NCBI GenBank assembly: GCA_013215145.1
Contig: JABSRP010000038.1
Span: forward strand, 1 to 64,000
DNA: 64,000 nucleotides
Reading direction: 5' to 3'
Source: Pseudobacteriovorax sp.
Lineage (GTDB): Bacteria > Bdellovibrionota_B > Oligoflexia > Oligoflexales > Oligoflexaceae
Both the position numbers and the translations under genes were made by a program. The notes beneath the pieces were generated by a model, which was given only the letters and a program-made list of their open reading frames with translations, did not search any database and was not told the DNA's origin. Shown here in pieces: positions 15,835 through 25,130 of this stretch; position 1 is the first letter of the stretch, and every line of letters begins with the position of its first letter.

Positions 15835-17229
15835 GTGAATCCCTCATCTACCCAAGCAATACCATCCCCTTCAGCTCTGCCTGTTTTGGGTCACAGTCAT
15901 CACTTTATTGGAAAAAGTCCGGTTGCCGTGGCAATGGAGATGACCAAACTCTTTGATGGCATTTTCAATTTAAAATTCTTTGGAATGGATATTATTTTGA
16001 TCACTGGACAAAAGTATGCTCATGCAGCTTGTTCTGAGGGTAGCTTTGAAAAGTCTATTCATCTTGGTTTGCAAGAATTACGAGCCATAGGAGGAGATGG
16101 GCTTTTCACGGCCTACGATCATGAGGCTAATTGGCGAAAAGCTCACAATATTCTACTCCCTGGATTTAGTAAAAAGGCGATGAGTAAGTACCTTCCCATT
16201 ATGCATGAAAATGCTAAAGGTCTATGTGACCGTTTGGCTAGACACTCAGGTAGCTTCGTAAAAGCAGATGATGAAATGGCAAGATATACCCTAGAGACAG
16301 TCGCAGCCTGTGGATTTGGGTATTCTTTCGAAGCCTTTGCCGATGAAAAAAGCGACGCCTACCACTATCTAGAGGCTATGAATTATTGCTTAACGGAAGG
16401 CCTTCGCAGGATGAAAATGCCAGGATTCCTCAAGGCTTTACCTCTGCCTAGTCTTTTACGATTCAAACGCAATACTCAAAAGATGTTCAGATACGCTGAT
16501 GATATCATCACAAAACGCATGGCTGATCAAAGTCGCTCGGAAGAATTAGATTTCCTCAATTTGATGCTTAATACTTTGGATAAAGATACTGGGGAAAAAC
16601 TAGATAAAGAGAATATTCGCTATCAGTTGCTGACATTTTTAGTAGCCGGCCATGAAACGACAAGTTCGGTGTTGGCCTTTGCTATATACTTCCTTTTGCG
16701 GCATCCAGAAGTCCTTGTCAAAGCAAGAGCGGAAGTGGATCGGGTTTGGTCCGATGGGGTGCCCTCAGGTGTGTCTATGAAAGAAGTCCTTTCCTTTAGA
16801 TATTTACAGCAGATTTTTCGGGAGTGTCTGAGGCTTTGGCCGACAGCTCCATCTATTGCTGTTCAATCGCCAAAAGGCGCTGTCTTATGTGATCGACTCT
16901 ATATCAAGCCGAATCAGGTCTGTATTTTATCATTGCCAAATTTACACAGAGATAAAAGCGTTTGGGGAGAAAACTCCGATGCATTTGATCCTGAAAACTT
17001 TTCTGCCGAAAACATGAAAAACATTCCGGAAAATGCCTATATGCCTTTTGGTCAAGGTGCGCGAACCTGCATCGGTCAGCACTTTGCCATGACGGAAGCG
17101 ATAGTTCTTCTAGCGATGATGCTGAAGCGATTCGACTTCGAGGGCAAAGAGGATTACCAACTTGAAGTCAGCGATAACCTGACCATTAAACCTGAGAATC
17201 TATGGGTTCGATTCAAACCAAGGTTTTAA
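15835..17229 (+). CDS. Cytochrome P450
   Basis: This 464-residue P450 starts at GTG after AAGGATG; an ATG eight bases upstream is out of frame. It has the I-helix oxygen-binding motif AGHETT (271-276), the K-helix ECLR (Glu330, Arg333), and the haem loop FGQGARTCIG with the axial Cys412. The length and the AGHETTSS form resemble CYP102/CYP110-like soluble or fatty-acid-type P450s. No N-terminal membrane anchor is present, so it should be cytoplasmic and need a separate ferredoxin or flavodoxin, which is not encoded nearby. The substrate is not predictable. Confidence 0.95.
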   Translation: MNPSSTQAIPSPSALPVLGHSHHFIGKSPVAVAMEMTKLFDGIFNLKFFGMDIILITGQKYAHAACSEGSFEKSIHLGLQELRAIGGDGLFTAYDHEANWRKAHNILLPGFSKKAMSKYLPIMHENAKGLCDRLARHSGSFVKADDEMARYTLETVAACGFGYSFEAFADEKSDAYHYLEAMNYCLTEGLRRMKMPGFLKALPLPSLLRFKRNTQKMFRYADDIITKRMADQSRSEELDFLNLMLNTLDKDTGEKLDKENIRYQLLTFLVAGHETTSSVLAFAIYFLLRHPEVLVKARAEVDRVWSDGVPSGVSMKEVLSFRYLQQIFRECLRLWPTAPSIAVQSPKGAVLCDRLYIKPNQVCILSLPNLHRDKSVWGENSDAFDPENFSAENMKNIPENAYMPFGQGARTCIGQHFAMTEAIVLLAMMLKRFDFEGKEDYQLEVSDNLTIKPENLWVRFKPRF

Positions 17230-17464
17230 TTTTATGGTTATTCTCGCCATACCAGGCAGCATATTCGATATGTTCCTTGAACTAAGTATTTTAATAGCTA
17301 CGGTTGTGTTTATTGAAAGTCTGGGAATTATGTCTAAATAATTATGGTGCAATTACAAAATGTAACCAAGTTTCGATACAAACTTAGCTTAGCCTCTTCT
17401 ACTCCTAGGTCTTGATTGTTAAGTATTGACCATGGAAGTCAACTTATAACTGAGGAAAACGCAA

Positions 17465-17719
17465 ATGAAAAAACTAGCAACATTAATGATTGTATCGGGA
17501 TGTTTTATAGCAACTACTGGATTTGCTGAGAAAAAAAGTACAGATTCGTCTCAATCAAAGGCTAAAAAGGCTAAACTTGAGAAACTGACAATCGAGCCTG
17601 TAACAGTCGCTTTTGATCCAGACTCTTGGGCTCAGTGTGTATTGGATGCAGGTTTAGGGTCTTGGGCAGGAAGCGCCTTTTGCACCTTGGGTGGTGTGAT
17701 AGCAGATGTGGTCCAGTAA
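17465..17719 (+). CDS. Small secreted peptide with Gly-rich two-Cys tail
   Basis: This 84-residue protein has a clear Sec signal (about 1-22, ending TGFA) and a Lys/Ser-rich linker. The hydrophobic 30-residue tail (WAQCVLDAGLG, AFCTLGGVIADVVQ) carries two Cys 15 residues apart. The ribosome site is GAGGAA before the ATG. The tail resembles a small pore-forming or surface-active peptide, but no immunity or transporter gene is seen. It lies 235 bases after the P450 gene. Function unknown. Confidence 0.6.
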   Translation: MKKLATLMIVSGCFIATTGFAEKKSTDSSQSKAKKAKLEKLTIEPVTVAFDPDSWAQCVLDAGLGSWAGSAFCTLGGVIADVVQ

Positions 17720-17753
17720 GCACTTGTAGAGTTCTAAAGTTCTCGTTATTCAT

Positions 17754-17787
17754 AAGATATGACTCCAAGTGGTTGGGGTCATATCTT
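17754..17787. terminator. Bidirectional terminator between convergent genes
   Basis: AAGATATGACTCC (17754-17766) pairs with GGGGTCATATCTT (17775-17787) as a 13-bp stem with one G-T pair and an 8-base loop. It lies between the small secreted peptide gene and the convergent methyltransferase gene. Confidence 0.7.
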
Positions 17788-17788
17788 T

Positions 17789-18718
17789 CTAGTTTGGCTT
17801 AATGGCAATAATAATATCTCTTTTAATTGATTCACTCATGCGATGCTCCAGATCTGTGGGGCGGATCTCCCATCCTTGCCGCTCGCAGAGGCTGATCATT
17901 TCCCCTCGCGAAGGCAGATAGCTGTTATAGGCTAAAACGATGGCGGCTCCTGGGTTTAGGAGCTTGTTCCACGACGGAAAGCAGTTAGTTAAAACGTCGA
18001 GAGGGTTCCGTTTTTTACCAGCAAAGTGCTGAATCCCGTAGGGCAAATCACTGACGATGGCATCAAATTTTTCGCCTGCGAGTAAGTCTACGGCATCCTC
18101 ACTATTTCCCGTTACTAATCTTGTTTGAATTAAATTACGGCTTATCTGAATAAACTTTGATGATTTTTTATTCTTTTTTCCTATACTTCCTGTTTCAATG
18201 TTCAGATTCATTTGATGGATCTTATTCCACTTTTTGGTGAGCCTTTCGAGATCAGAGACGGATTGAGTGTCTTGTTCAATTCCTTTTGAGTTTAACCCAA
18301 ACTGTAAACTCCAAAGTAGGCTGGTACCGCGACCACACATGGGATCAAGGATTTTTGGTTGATTGCTAGCTGCAAAATTACGAGCAAGATTTACGAGTAG
18401 TTGGGTAAGTATTTCGTTTGTTTTGCCTTTGAACTTTGAACCGAAAACTAAGTCTTTGTGAAACGGAAACATGTTTGGCCTAGAGCAAACATGAAAGGAT
18501 CCGTTTTTGATTTCAAACACTCCCTGGACAACAGAGCAGTGAAAAATTGATTCAGGCAGTTTGGTAGTCTCAAAATCCAGAAAATCCATTCCCCCTAGGT
18601 GCTTATGGCTACATTCTAGATTGAGGTTTAGTCTTAACTCCTCTTTGGCTACCTCCAAAAACTGATTAAAATAAGCTGATCTCGATTCAGGCGATATCAG
18701 TACAGAATACAATGACAC
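17789..18718 (-). CDS. Putative RNA methyltransferase (UPF0020/RlmKL-like catalytic domain)
   Basis: The protein of about 309 residues carries a SAM-binding domain with DPMCGRGTSLLWSL and the catalytic-type motif SDLPYG, as in N2-guanine RNA methyltransferases (Trm-G10/RlmL family). The N-terminal 130 residues are not a clear THUMP domain. I chose GTG at 18718, which has AAAGGGA upstream; a TTG at 18736 would add six residues. It probably modifies tRNA or rRNA. Confidence 0.65.
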   Translation of the reverse strand: MSLYSVLISPESRSAYFNQFLEVAKEELRLNLNLECSHKHLGGMDFLDFETTKLPESIFHCSVVQGVFEIKNGSFHVCSRPNMFPFHKDLVFGSKFKGKTNEILTQLLVNLARNFAASNQPKILDPMCGRGTSLLWSLQFGLNSKGIEQDTQSVSDLERLTKKWNKIHQMNLNIETGSIGKKNKKSSKFIQISRNLIQTRLVTGNSEDAVDLLAGEKFDAIVSDLPYGIQHFAGKKRNPLDVLTNCFPSWNKLLNPGAAIVLAYNSYLPSRGEMISLCERQGWEIRPTDLEHRMSESIKRDIIIAIKPN

Positions 18719-19033
18719 TTTAAGTTTCCCTTTCAAAAAGAAGCTAGTCCACAGTCACTAAGTGGTCTCTGAGCTTGTCAACATTCCCGTGGCTTACAGA
18801 AAGTCCCGAAGAGATTACCATATGTTGCGATTCAGTCTACCCGTTATTATGGGAGAATGATTCCTAAATGCCTAAAAACACATAAAAAATTCCAGGTTAG
18901 TGATAGCCCTATAAAACACTTGTTTATTAATGTATGAGGTGCTAATCAAAGATTTCTATCAGCTGTTTAGTGTGCCTTCTAATCAGCCGCACCTAATGGA
19001 AAGTCGACTAAAAATAACTGAGGATATAAAACT
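18719..19033. other. Intergenic region without a recognised feature
   Basis: The roughly 315 bases between the divergent methyltransferase and catalase-like genes are AT-rich and hold both promoters. I see no open frame, strong repeat or RNA here. Confidence 0.5.
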
Positions 19034-20113
19034 ATGAAATGCTCATTGTTACCCCATTTTTTCATTTTATTTAATATGACTAACGTTTTAAACGGTCAAA
19101 TCGTCAATAAGGAATCTCCGGAGGAAACTAGAGGTATTGAAACCTTGGCGGGAGCGATATCTGAAACAGTTGAAGAACGATTTTCTAACGATGAAGAAGG
19201 TATCGCAAGACGAGATGCGCACCCCAAAGCAACGGGTTGTGCCCGAGCTGAGTTTCGCCTTAACGCGAAGCTTCCTATAGAATGGCAGACACCTTTATTT
19301 CAACCTGGGAAAAGCTACCCTGCATTTATACGGTATTCGAATGCCACAGGAGCTGTGAGACCAGACGAAATTCCAGATGCTCGAGGGATGGCTGTCAAGC
19401 TTTTTGATATATCTGGAACGACTCTAATCAATCCAGATAATCGTCATCATGATTTTATTTTTGCAAGTGATAACAAGTTTTTCCTGAACAGTCTGTCAGA
19501 ATACTTTGGTTTTTTGGGAAATCGTGACGAGTTTCTCGGAAATAATCCTGACATTCTTGCGAATATTCGTGAAGCTACAAGCTTTGTTTTGAGCTCCCCA
19601 TTAGAGAAGCAGTATTTTAGTCAAGTTCCGTATAAACTAAACGATCGAGTTGTAAAGTATTCTGTTAAACCTTGCCAAGCCTTTGGACCTGGAGTAGTAC
19701 CCGAAAATGCAGGGCCTGACTATCTCAGTAACGCTATGAATCGGAAATTAAAGACCGAGGAAGCCTGCTTTAATTTTATGGTTCAATTTTATGTGAATGA
19801 TGAAGTCACTCCGATTAACAATGTTATGGTTGCTTGGAACGAATCGGAAGCACCATTTATTAAAGTCGGACAAATTATCATTCCTCGTCAGAATACACAG
19901 TCAGAAAAAATGTTGGAGCTATGTGAAAACGTCTCTTACAATCCTTTTCACGCAATAGCGGAGCATGAACCCATTGGAGCCATTAATCGCATTCGTAGAG
20001 TCGTGTATCAATCGATAGCAAGTCTTCGTAGAAGTCTCAATCAAGTGCCTGATTTTGTTATGACGTCTTCTGACCTTCCCGAGCCTGTAGGTCCAACTTG
20101 CAACATCGACTGA
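19034..20113 (+). CDS. Secreted catalase-like haem protein
   Basis: This 359-residue protein has an N-terminal hydrophobic export segment and a catalase-related fold. It shows AHPKATGCARAEFRL (the catalase distal His region), FIRYSNATG, DARGMAVKLFD and NHHDFIF-like elements (RHHDFIFAS). It belongs with short catalase-like proteins of the SrpA/y4iL type rather than true catalases, which are 480 residues or more. Such proteins usually have weak peroxidase or organic peroxide activity. It has its own promoter region. Confidence 0.75.
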   Translation: MKCSLLPHFFILFNMTNVLNGQIVNKESPEETRGIETLAGAISETVEERFSNDEEGIARRDAHPKATGCARAEFRLNAKLPIEWQTPLFQPGKSYPAFIRYSNATGAVRPDEIPDARGMAVKLFDISGTTLINPDNRHHDFIFASDNKFFLNSLSEYFGFLGNRDEFLGNNPDILANIREATSFVLSSPLEKQYFSQVPYKLNDRVVKYSVKPCQAFGPGVVPENAGPDYLSNAMNRKLKTEEACFNFMVQFYVNDEVTPINNVMVAWNESEAPFIKVGQIIIPRQNTQSEKMLELCENVSYNPFHAIAEHEPIGAINRIRRVVYQSIASLRRSLNQVPDFVMTSSDLPEPVGPTCNID

Positions 20114-20316
20114 TAAGGCTTCCATCTGAGACTGAGCTTCTAGCTCTCCAGGGAAAGATCTTTTAACTCAATATTTTCGGACATTAATACTCGCTGTCCA
20201 AGCGAGTATTAATTCTATTCATAGCTATTATTTTTATGTTTCATTTTATTAATATTGGTACTTGCCGATATGATTGTCCGTGGATGTTGAATATTTCTTT
20301 TTGATGGAGATGTAAA

Positions 20317-20775
20317 ATGAAGACTTTTTTAAAAATGACAATCGTCACTGTTTCTTTGTTAACGCTTAGTGCCTGTGGGGCAAAGGCGCAAAGCCAACTG
20401 GCTCAAGCGGATGAACCCGTAGCTGAGATCAATCTTGGGGACTTGCCTCCTGATCCTAGCCAAGAGTTCGTGAATCTTGTGTCTGTCAGTATCAAGCCAG
20501 AACTTCTAGGCGAATTTTTGTCCGTATTGCTGCCCTATGCCGAGCTATCCAGACAAGAAGAGGGAGTCTTAAGGTACGATATTCATCAGTCACCCCATGA
20601 TCCTACCATCATCGAGCTGTATGAAGTGTATAAGGATACTGATGCGCGAATATTTCATAACAATACCGAGCATCGGAATGCTTTTTTTGCCTCAGTTGGT
20701 GAACGAGGCTTCTTCAAGGAGTCGCCGAAATCAAAAGTAGTTTACTTGATAGATCCTATTGCTCCGAAATACTAA
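20317..20775 (+). CDS. Lipoprotein with antibiotic biosynthesis monooxygenase (ABM) domain
   Basis: This 152-residue protein has a lipobox (LTLSAC, Cys20) and then an ABM domain (about 50-145): FVNLVSVSIKPELLGEFLSV, EEGVLRYDIHQS and ELYEVYKD, as in YgiN-like quinol oxygenases. These small beta-barrel dimers oxidise quinols or aromatic polyketides without cofactor. The lipid anchor is unusual for the family, which is normally cytoplasmic. It follows the catalase-like gene and the pair may serve oxidative stress. Confidence 0.75.
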   Translation: MKTFLKMTIVTVSLLTLSACGAKAQSQLAQADEPVAEINLGDLPPDPSQEFVNLVSVSIKPELLGEFLSVLLPYAELSRQEEGVLRYDIHQSPHDPTIIELYEVYKDTDARIFHNNTEHRNAFFASVGERGFFKESPKSKVVYLIDPIAPKY

Positions 20776-20778
20776 AAA

Positions 20779-20807
20779 TTTCGGGGAGAGATCATCTCTC
20801 CCCGAAA
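20779..20807. terminator. Strong hairpin terminator
   Basis: TTTCGGGGAGAGA (20779-20791) pairs perfectly with TCTCTCCCCGAAA (20795-20807). The flanking AAAAA on the left gives a U tract only for minus-strand transcripts, so it is an intrinsic terminator for the minus-strand exported-protein genes and a hairpin end for the ABM gene. Confidence 0.8.
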
Positions 20808-20867
20808 AATATCGAACATGGCTATATCAAAGCACCAGGGTTTCGATATCGGGTTGGCAAAGCAGGA

Positions 20868-21146
20868 CTATATCTCAGACGATTGATTTTCGAATGCGAT
20901 ACTTATTTCGATAATTAATTCGACACTAATGCCTGAAATAATAGTTGAAGCTGAAGACGTGCTGGTAAACTCGACTTGAGAAAATTTTATGGGGTCAATG
21001 ATGGCATCGCCATTCTCTTCAAACTCACCTAAAGCTTTAGCTAAGTTGTTTACACGATGTTTTGTTAGATAGTCTATGACTGGGTCAGCCACAGCAATTT
21101 GATTGAACGTTAAGAGATAGAATAAAACCATGAATCGCAAAAACAT
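20868..21146 (-). CDS. Small exported protein, last gene of an exported-protein run
   Basis: The 92-residue protein has a signal peptide ending at VADPV and an AGGAGA ribosome site. The mature part has a helical half (LTKHRVNNLAKALGEFE) and a beta half (VEFTSTSSASTIISGISVELIIEI). It follows the 444-residue lipoprotein by 13 bases. Its C-terminal beta pattern resembles parts of the two upstream gene products, so these proteins may work together. No known family. Confidence 0.6.
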   Translation of the reverse strand: MFLRFMVLFYLLTFNQIAVADPVIDYLTKHRVNNLAKALGEFEENGDAIIDPIKFSQVEFTSTSSASTIISGISVELIIEISIAFENQSSEI

Positions 21147-21159
21147 CTATTGTCTCTCC

Positions 21160-22494
21160 TTATTTGAATTCTATTGCAATCGCAGCATAGGAATCGATAG
21201 TTGCTACCGAAAGCACAGCGTTGGTAGAAACCTCAAATAAGACCTCAACTGTATCAATCGTAAACTCACCTACCGCAATAGTTTCAGATATGTCGGGCAA
21301 AAAAACCTGACTTAAATCAACAGCCTTGATGAGACCTTTTTGAAATGCCTCTGTTTTTATCATACTAGAAGGTGGCTGAGGGACTTGAGACGATTTAGGT
21401 TCTGCCAAAAACCGAATCTCTTCCGTTATAAACGTATTACTTTGATTGCTAGTTCTTGCCTTAGTTTTCTCTAGACTGATGGAAATGGCTGATGATCCTG
21501 CAAAGCGAAGTAATCCAAAGTTTCCTTGAGCATCAAGACCAGCATTCAGCTTAATCTTTGAGAGACCCAATGATTTTTGTGGGAGTGAAACTGCTGTTTC
21601 TATATTGTTCAAATTTCCTGCGATGTTCTGTATAAAATTAGTGAGTTTCAAAAACTCTGGATTGTCTGTTGGTAATTGTTGTGACTGTATATTTTGTGAA
21701 GGTGTGTTCGGAATTTGATTTGAATTGAACACAAAATCTATGAAGAATGCACTTCTCACTTTTACCCCGCTAAAGGTTTCTGATGCTAGAATAAGTCCCT
21801 CTGCGCTCACTCCTATGCTAAGGCGTAGCTCACTAAGGGCCCAATTACCGTTGAGCTGATTTTGTATTGCTTGGATCATATTCAAGAAGTCAATAGCCTT
21901 GCGTTTTAATGCGTTTGTCACTACCTCTGGGGCTTTGAGTTGCCCAGATGCTTTTCCGATATCGATGATAGTCTGAATTTGTTGAATGATGTCAGCCTCT
22001 GTCGCAGTAGAGTTAAATGATACAGAAGGATTTTTTTCCATAATGGTTGAATTCAATGGCTTACCATTAGCAATGGTTATTCTTGCTGAGGCTGTACCGT
22101 TTATTAGTAAAAGTCCTACCGACCCACTTGCACTCGCAGTTAAATCGAAGGTAATTCCGTTAGACTGCCATTGATTACCATTGGCGTCAGAAAAGCTCTC
22201 AGAGATCCCTGAATCATGGGCCGCTTGCAGGATTGCCCCATATAAATTTTTCGATTCAACGGGCAGAATCTTTGGTGCGATTGATCCAAAACTTGCATTC
22301 TTACTAGTAGGAGTCGCCTCGCCAGTTTCTCGTTTTGTATACTTGCGAGGAGATCGAGTATGGGGGTCACTGGCTAACTGTATCGAATGATTACCTTTGC
22401 GATCCTTCTTGTGTTGACCTTCGGGAGGCCGTGGCCCTTGCTTGCACGAGCAAACCAAAACTGAGAACCCTAAAATATATATGACCCATCTCAT
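21160..22494 (-). CDS. Large lipoprotein of unknown function
   Basis: This 444-residue lipoprotein has the lipobox LVCSC and a basic linker (QHKKDRKGNH). It then has repeated beta-strand-rich segments that alternate with helices (FDLTASASGSVGLLLINGTA, ISIGVSAEGLILA-type, LKLNAGLDAQGNFGLL). The similar patterns suggest an internally duplicated fold. It lies between two smaller exported proteins in one apparent operon. Function unknown. Confidence 0.65.
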   Translation of the reverse strand: MRWVIYILGFSVLVCSCKQGPRPPEGQHKKDRKGNHSIQLASDPHTRSPRKYTKRETGEATPTSKNASFGSIAPKILPVESKNLYGAILQAAHDSGISESFSDANGNQWQSNGITFDLTASASGSVGLLLINGTASARITIANGKPLNSTIMEKNPSVSFNSTATEADIIQQIQTIIDIGKASGQLKAPEVVTNALKRKAIDFLNMIQAIQNQLNGNWALSELRLSIGVSAEGLILASETFSGVKVRSAFFIDFVFNSNQIPNTPSQNIQSQQLPTDNPEFLKLTNFIQNIAGNLNNIETAVSLPQKSLGLSKIKLNAGLDAQGNFGLLRFAGSSAISISLEKTKARTSNQSNTFITEEIRFLAEPKSSQVPQPPSSMIKTEAFQKGLIKAVDLSQVFLPDISETIAVGEFTIDTVEVLFEVSTNAVLSVATIDSYAAIAIEFK

Positions 22495-22511
22495 AGTAAA
22501 ACTCGTTCTAG

Positions 22512-22865
22512 CTAAAGATTAGAATTGTTTTTATTCTTAGTGAATACAGTCTCAATCCCTGCGTTTAATAGATCTATGGAAATGACACCGGATTCGAAAC
22601 CAAGGTTTAGTCTGACGGCCACCGATATCTTGGAGATCCCGATTGATGTTGTATTCATAGGTTGGTTGACGGCCTTTGAAACGCTTCTTCGCATATCAGA
22701 TAGCCTTTTGGTGTAAGCCTTCGTCAACTGATCCTTGCCTAAAGATTGGAATTTTCCCGGACTAACCATGACGTTTATTTTTTTTGGCGAACTTGGCGGT
22801 TCGCTGCAAGCCATGGTATTCAGAAAACTAAAGGTACATAATGGTATCAGTACTTGATGATACAT
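22512..22865 (-). CDS. Small exported protein of the same operon
   Basis: I start the protein at ATG 22865 (MYHQVLIPL), which has GGAGAGG upstream; the open frame extends further but without a ribosome site. The N-terminal hydrophobic segment ends near NTMACSEPP and may be a poor lipobox. The C-terminal part (ISKISVAVRLNLGFESGVIS) has the same beta pattern as the downstream lipoprotein. Function unknown. Confidence 0.55.
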   Translation of the reverse strand: MYHQVLIPLCTFSFLNTMACSEPPSSPKKINVMVSPGKFQSLGKDQLTKAYTKRLSDMRRSVSKAVNQPMNTTSIGISKISVAVRLNLGFESGVISIDLLNAGIETVFTKNKNNSNL

Positions 22866-22878
22866 ATCCTCTCCCATA

Positions 22879-23334
22879 TTACTGAGGAACCTCAAGGGCA
22901 AGCTCTAACGTCAAGGCTTCATCCTGATTGGGCCATTGAACTCCGTTGTGAAAAAGGACACCTGCAGCGTCTATGATTTGAGCTGCGGTCCTACCTTGTT
23001 TCTCCGACATGGCAAGTTCACCGTGACAACCGGCGCAGCGTTCGGCGTAGACCATGGCTCCCATGGCGACCATTTCAGCCTTAATGGCTGCAGGATCTTC
23101 CACATCTTCTTCAATCAATTCTTCATCGTTTGGCCCATCAATGGACTCGTTGTCGTCTTCGTCTTTGTTAGTTTCTCTGATATCGCGTTTGGACTCAGAT
23201 GGAGTGGTTGACGCCTCTGTCTCTAACTGGCGGTAACTAGGTGTGGTGGGGACTGGGCTACCGCAATTGATTATTAGTAGGCCTGGTAGGATTTGAATCA
23301 ATAATGATCTGGTTAGAGACAATGGGCGGGCCAT
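22879..23334 (-). CDS. Cytochrome c lipoprotein with acidic linker
   Basis: From ATG 23334 (AGGAG seven bases upstream) the protein has a lipobox LLIINC and an acidic linker (ETNKDEDDNESIDG). A c-type cytochrome domain of about 55 residues follows, with the haem motif CAGCH. The usual distal Met ligand is not found after the haem site, so the axial ligand is unclear. It heads the minus-strand run of exported proteins and is probably the electron carrier of that set. The frame upstream to 23508 stays open and looks protein-like, but it would place the signal sequence internally. Confidence 0.7.
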   Translation of the reverse strand: MARPLSLTRSLLIQILPGLLIINCGSPVPTTPSYRQLETEASTTPSESKRDIRETNKDEDDNESIDGPNDEELIEEDVEDPAAIKAEMVAMGAMVYAERCAGCHGELAMSEKQGRTAAQIIDAAGVLFHNGVQWPNQDEALTLELALEVPQ

Positions 23335-23861
23335 ATTCATACTCCTGTTACGTTGTTTCCCTTTGCGAAATATATTTGCAATGGTGGCGCCAAAGAGAAG
23401 ATCTTCAGGAACCCGATGATTTAATTGAACAAGCTGGGATTCAAGGTAACCTAAAATGTTGACTAAGAATCGATGGTACGGATCACGTTTTTTCCTGATG
23501 AGGGCCAACTTTTGGCTTAACCTACTAAATTATTTGGAATAAACCCACTGTCGTGTTAAATGACTGTTGATGCTACGCCGTAGCAAACCGAGGAACTCGC
23601 CTAACTATTTATAAAGTATAATAAATTTGGAAAGATCTAATCCCTTTGAGGAACTGACGTTTGTCTTGATCGCGTATTTAGGAACCTGCGCCGGCGATCC
23701 CCTATGTTTCATCTGCAATAAATAAGCCTAGTTATAGATTTTGGTAAGATGGAAAAGCAACGTCATGGTTTTTGCTTACTAAAATATTGGGGGCATGGGC
23801 TTTAATTGGAGTAATTGAGTCCGATGACTATCTATAAGCTCCAAAACATGGTGGATTCTCG
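23335..23861. other. Intergenic region with an open, coding-like stretch
   Basis: The minus-strand frame of the cytochrome gene stays open up to about 23525 and reads like protein (RDPYHRFLVNILGYLESQ). It may be the remnant of another gene's 3' end. The remainder, up to the next plus-strand gene, shows no gene, RNA or strong repeat. Confidence 0.35.
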
Positions 23862-25037
23862 GTGAAGACTTGGTCAAGGACTTTAATAAACACCACAAAG
23901 CAGCAAATAAAAGCCGAGCTGGATCTTCATCTAGAGCAGGTGGGTCGGGCGAACCGACTCAAGGTTTGTCTCGAACAGATTGATAATTTGGATAATACGA
24001 TTGATTCAGATCTCCTTCTGAAACGCTTTGTTTATGTTATGTCTGCCTTAGTCCATCATCAAAAATGGGGAGGTCTTCAGAAAAATCAAATACAGAATCT
24101 TGGTGAACTGGGATCAGCAATATTAAAAATTGCAGAAATAAAGCCGGTTAAGACGCAAGCTAGTTTTTTGTTTGGGGAGTTGCATTCGATTCTTAGTGCG
24201 GTTCATTTTAAACGAAGTGAGTTTCTCGATGCCTTGTGGGAACATCAGTTGGGAGATCATTTAAGCACCAAAGATTCAGGACTTGATGCAGCAAGAAATC
24301 TTGATATGGGAATCAATGCACTTCGTCTGGGAAACAGCCATTTAGCGCTAAAGTTTTTAGAAACTGCGCTAGAAATCAGCGACGATTGCATCTTGGCCCA
24401 GAAAGTTCAGTTGCAAAGGGTCCGAGGTTTGAGGCTATCTGGTAGCCTCGAGGAAGCCTTAGAATTAATTAGTCAGAGCAAAATCAGTGTGAATGATGAA
24501 CGCTATCAAGTAGAGTTTGAGTGGGAAGAAATGTATTGTCGAATTGCCATCGATCAAGATCCCTCTCCTCTGCTATTGTTAACGCAAAGAGGTGGTACTC
24601 ATTATCATCCAAGTTACCTTCTAGAATGCTTCATGATATTGAGGTCGTTACCAAAGAAACAGTGGCAAGGTCGATTTCCCAAATTGGCTAGTGTTAACAG
24701 ACACAAAGAAATATCCCTTCGTGATTATCGCCAGCTTCATGATATTTGTTTGGCTGTGGAGAACGCCTATGAAAGCGATATTCCCTTTCATCACCGTTTG
24801 AGTAAGCTGAAGCCTTGTCTATCGAAGATTCGAGAGCTTAGAACAATTGATAAGGAGCTTCTTGCGTGGCTTTCCATCACTCGGTGGCTTTATCGGAGTC
24901 GTTATATGGCGATGGCAGCAGTAACATGGAGCGAATACCAAAGTTTAAGTAAGAAATTAAGTCAAGGAAAATCTGGCGATGTATTGGGGATGGCTAAAGA
25001 TCTTGAAGAGATTGACTTTTGTGAAAAGATTAAATGA
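23862..25037 (+). CDS. Helical-repeat (TPR-like) protein, function unknown
   Basis: This 391-residue protein starts at GTG and is nearly all alpha-helical. TPR-like repeats lie around residues 140-230 (LDMGINALRLGNSHLALKFL, RGLRLSGSLEEALELI). No membrane or signal segment is present, so it is cytoplasmic. It resembles the N-terminal two thirds of the 511-residue protein at 6340 in design but lacks the basic C-terminal extension. Likely a scaffold or regulator. Confidence 0.6.
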   Translation: MKTWSRTLINTTKQQIKAELDLHLEQVGRANRLKVCLEQIDNLDNTIDSDLLLKRFVYVMSALVHHQKWGGLQKNQIQNLGELGSAILKIAEIKPVKTQASFLFGELHSILSAVHFKRSEFLDALWEHQLGDHLSTKDSGLDAARNLDMGINALRLGNSHLALKFLETALEISDDCILAQKVQLQRVRGLRLSGSLEEALELISQSKISVNDERYQVEFEWEEMYCRIAIDQDPSPLLLLTQRGGTHYHPSYLLECFMILRSLPKKQWQGRFPKLASVNRHKEISLRDYRQLHDICLAVENAYESDIPFHHRLSKLKPCLSKIRELRTIDKELLAWLSITRWLYRSRYMAMAAVTWSEYQSLSKKLSQGKSGDVLGMAKDLEEIDFCEKIK

Positions 25038-25130
25038 CGAGTGTATGAATATTTTGAATAGTTAAAAGCTTTTGATCAGGGGATCTTTCGTGGATTATAT
25101 AGTAACAGCCAGTAAAGGTCAGGTGAGAGT

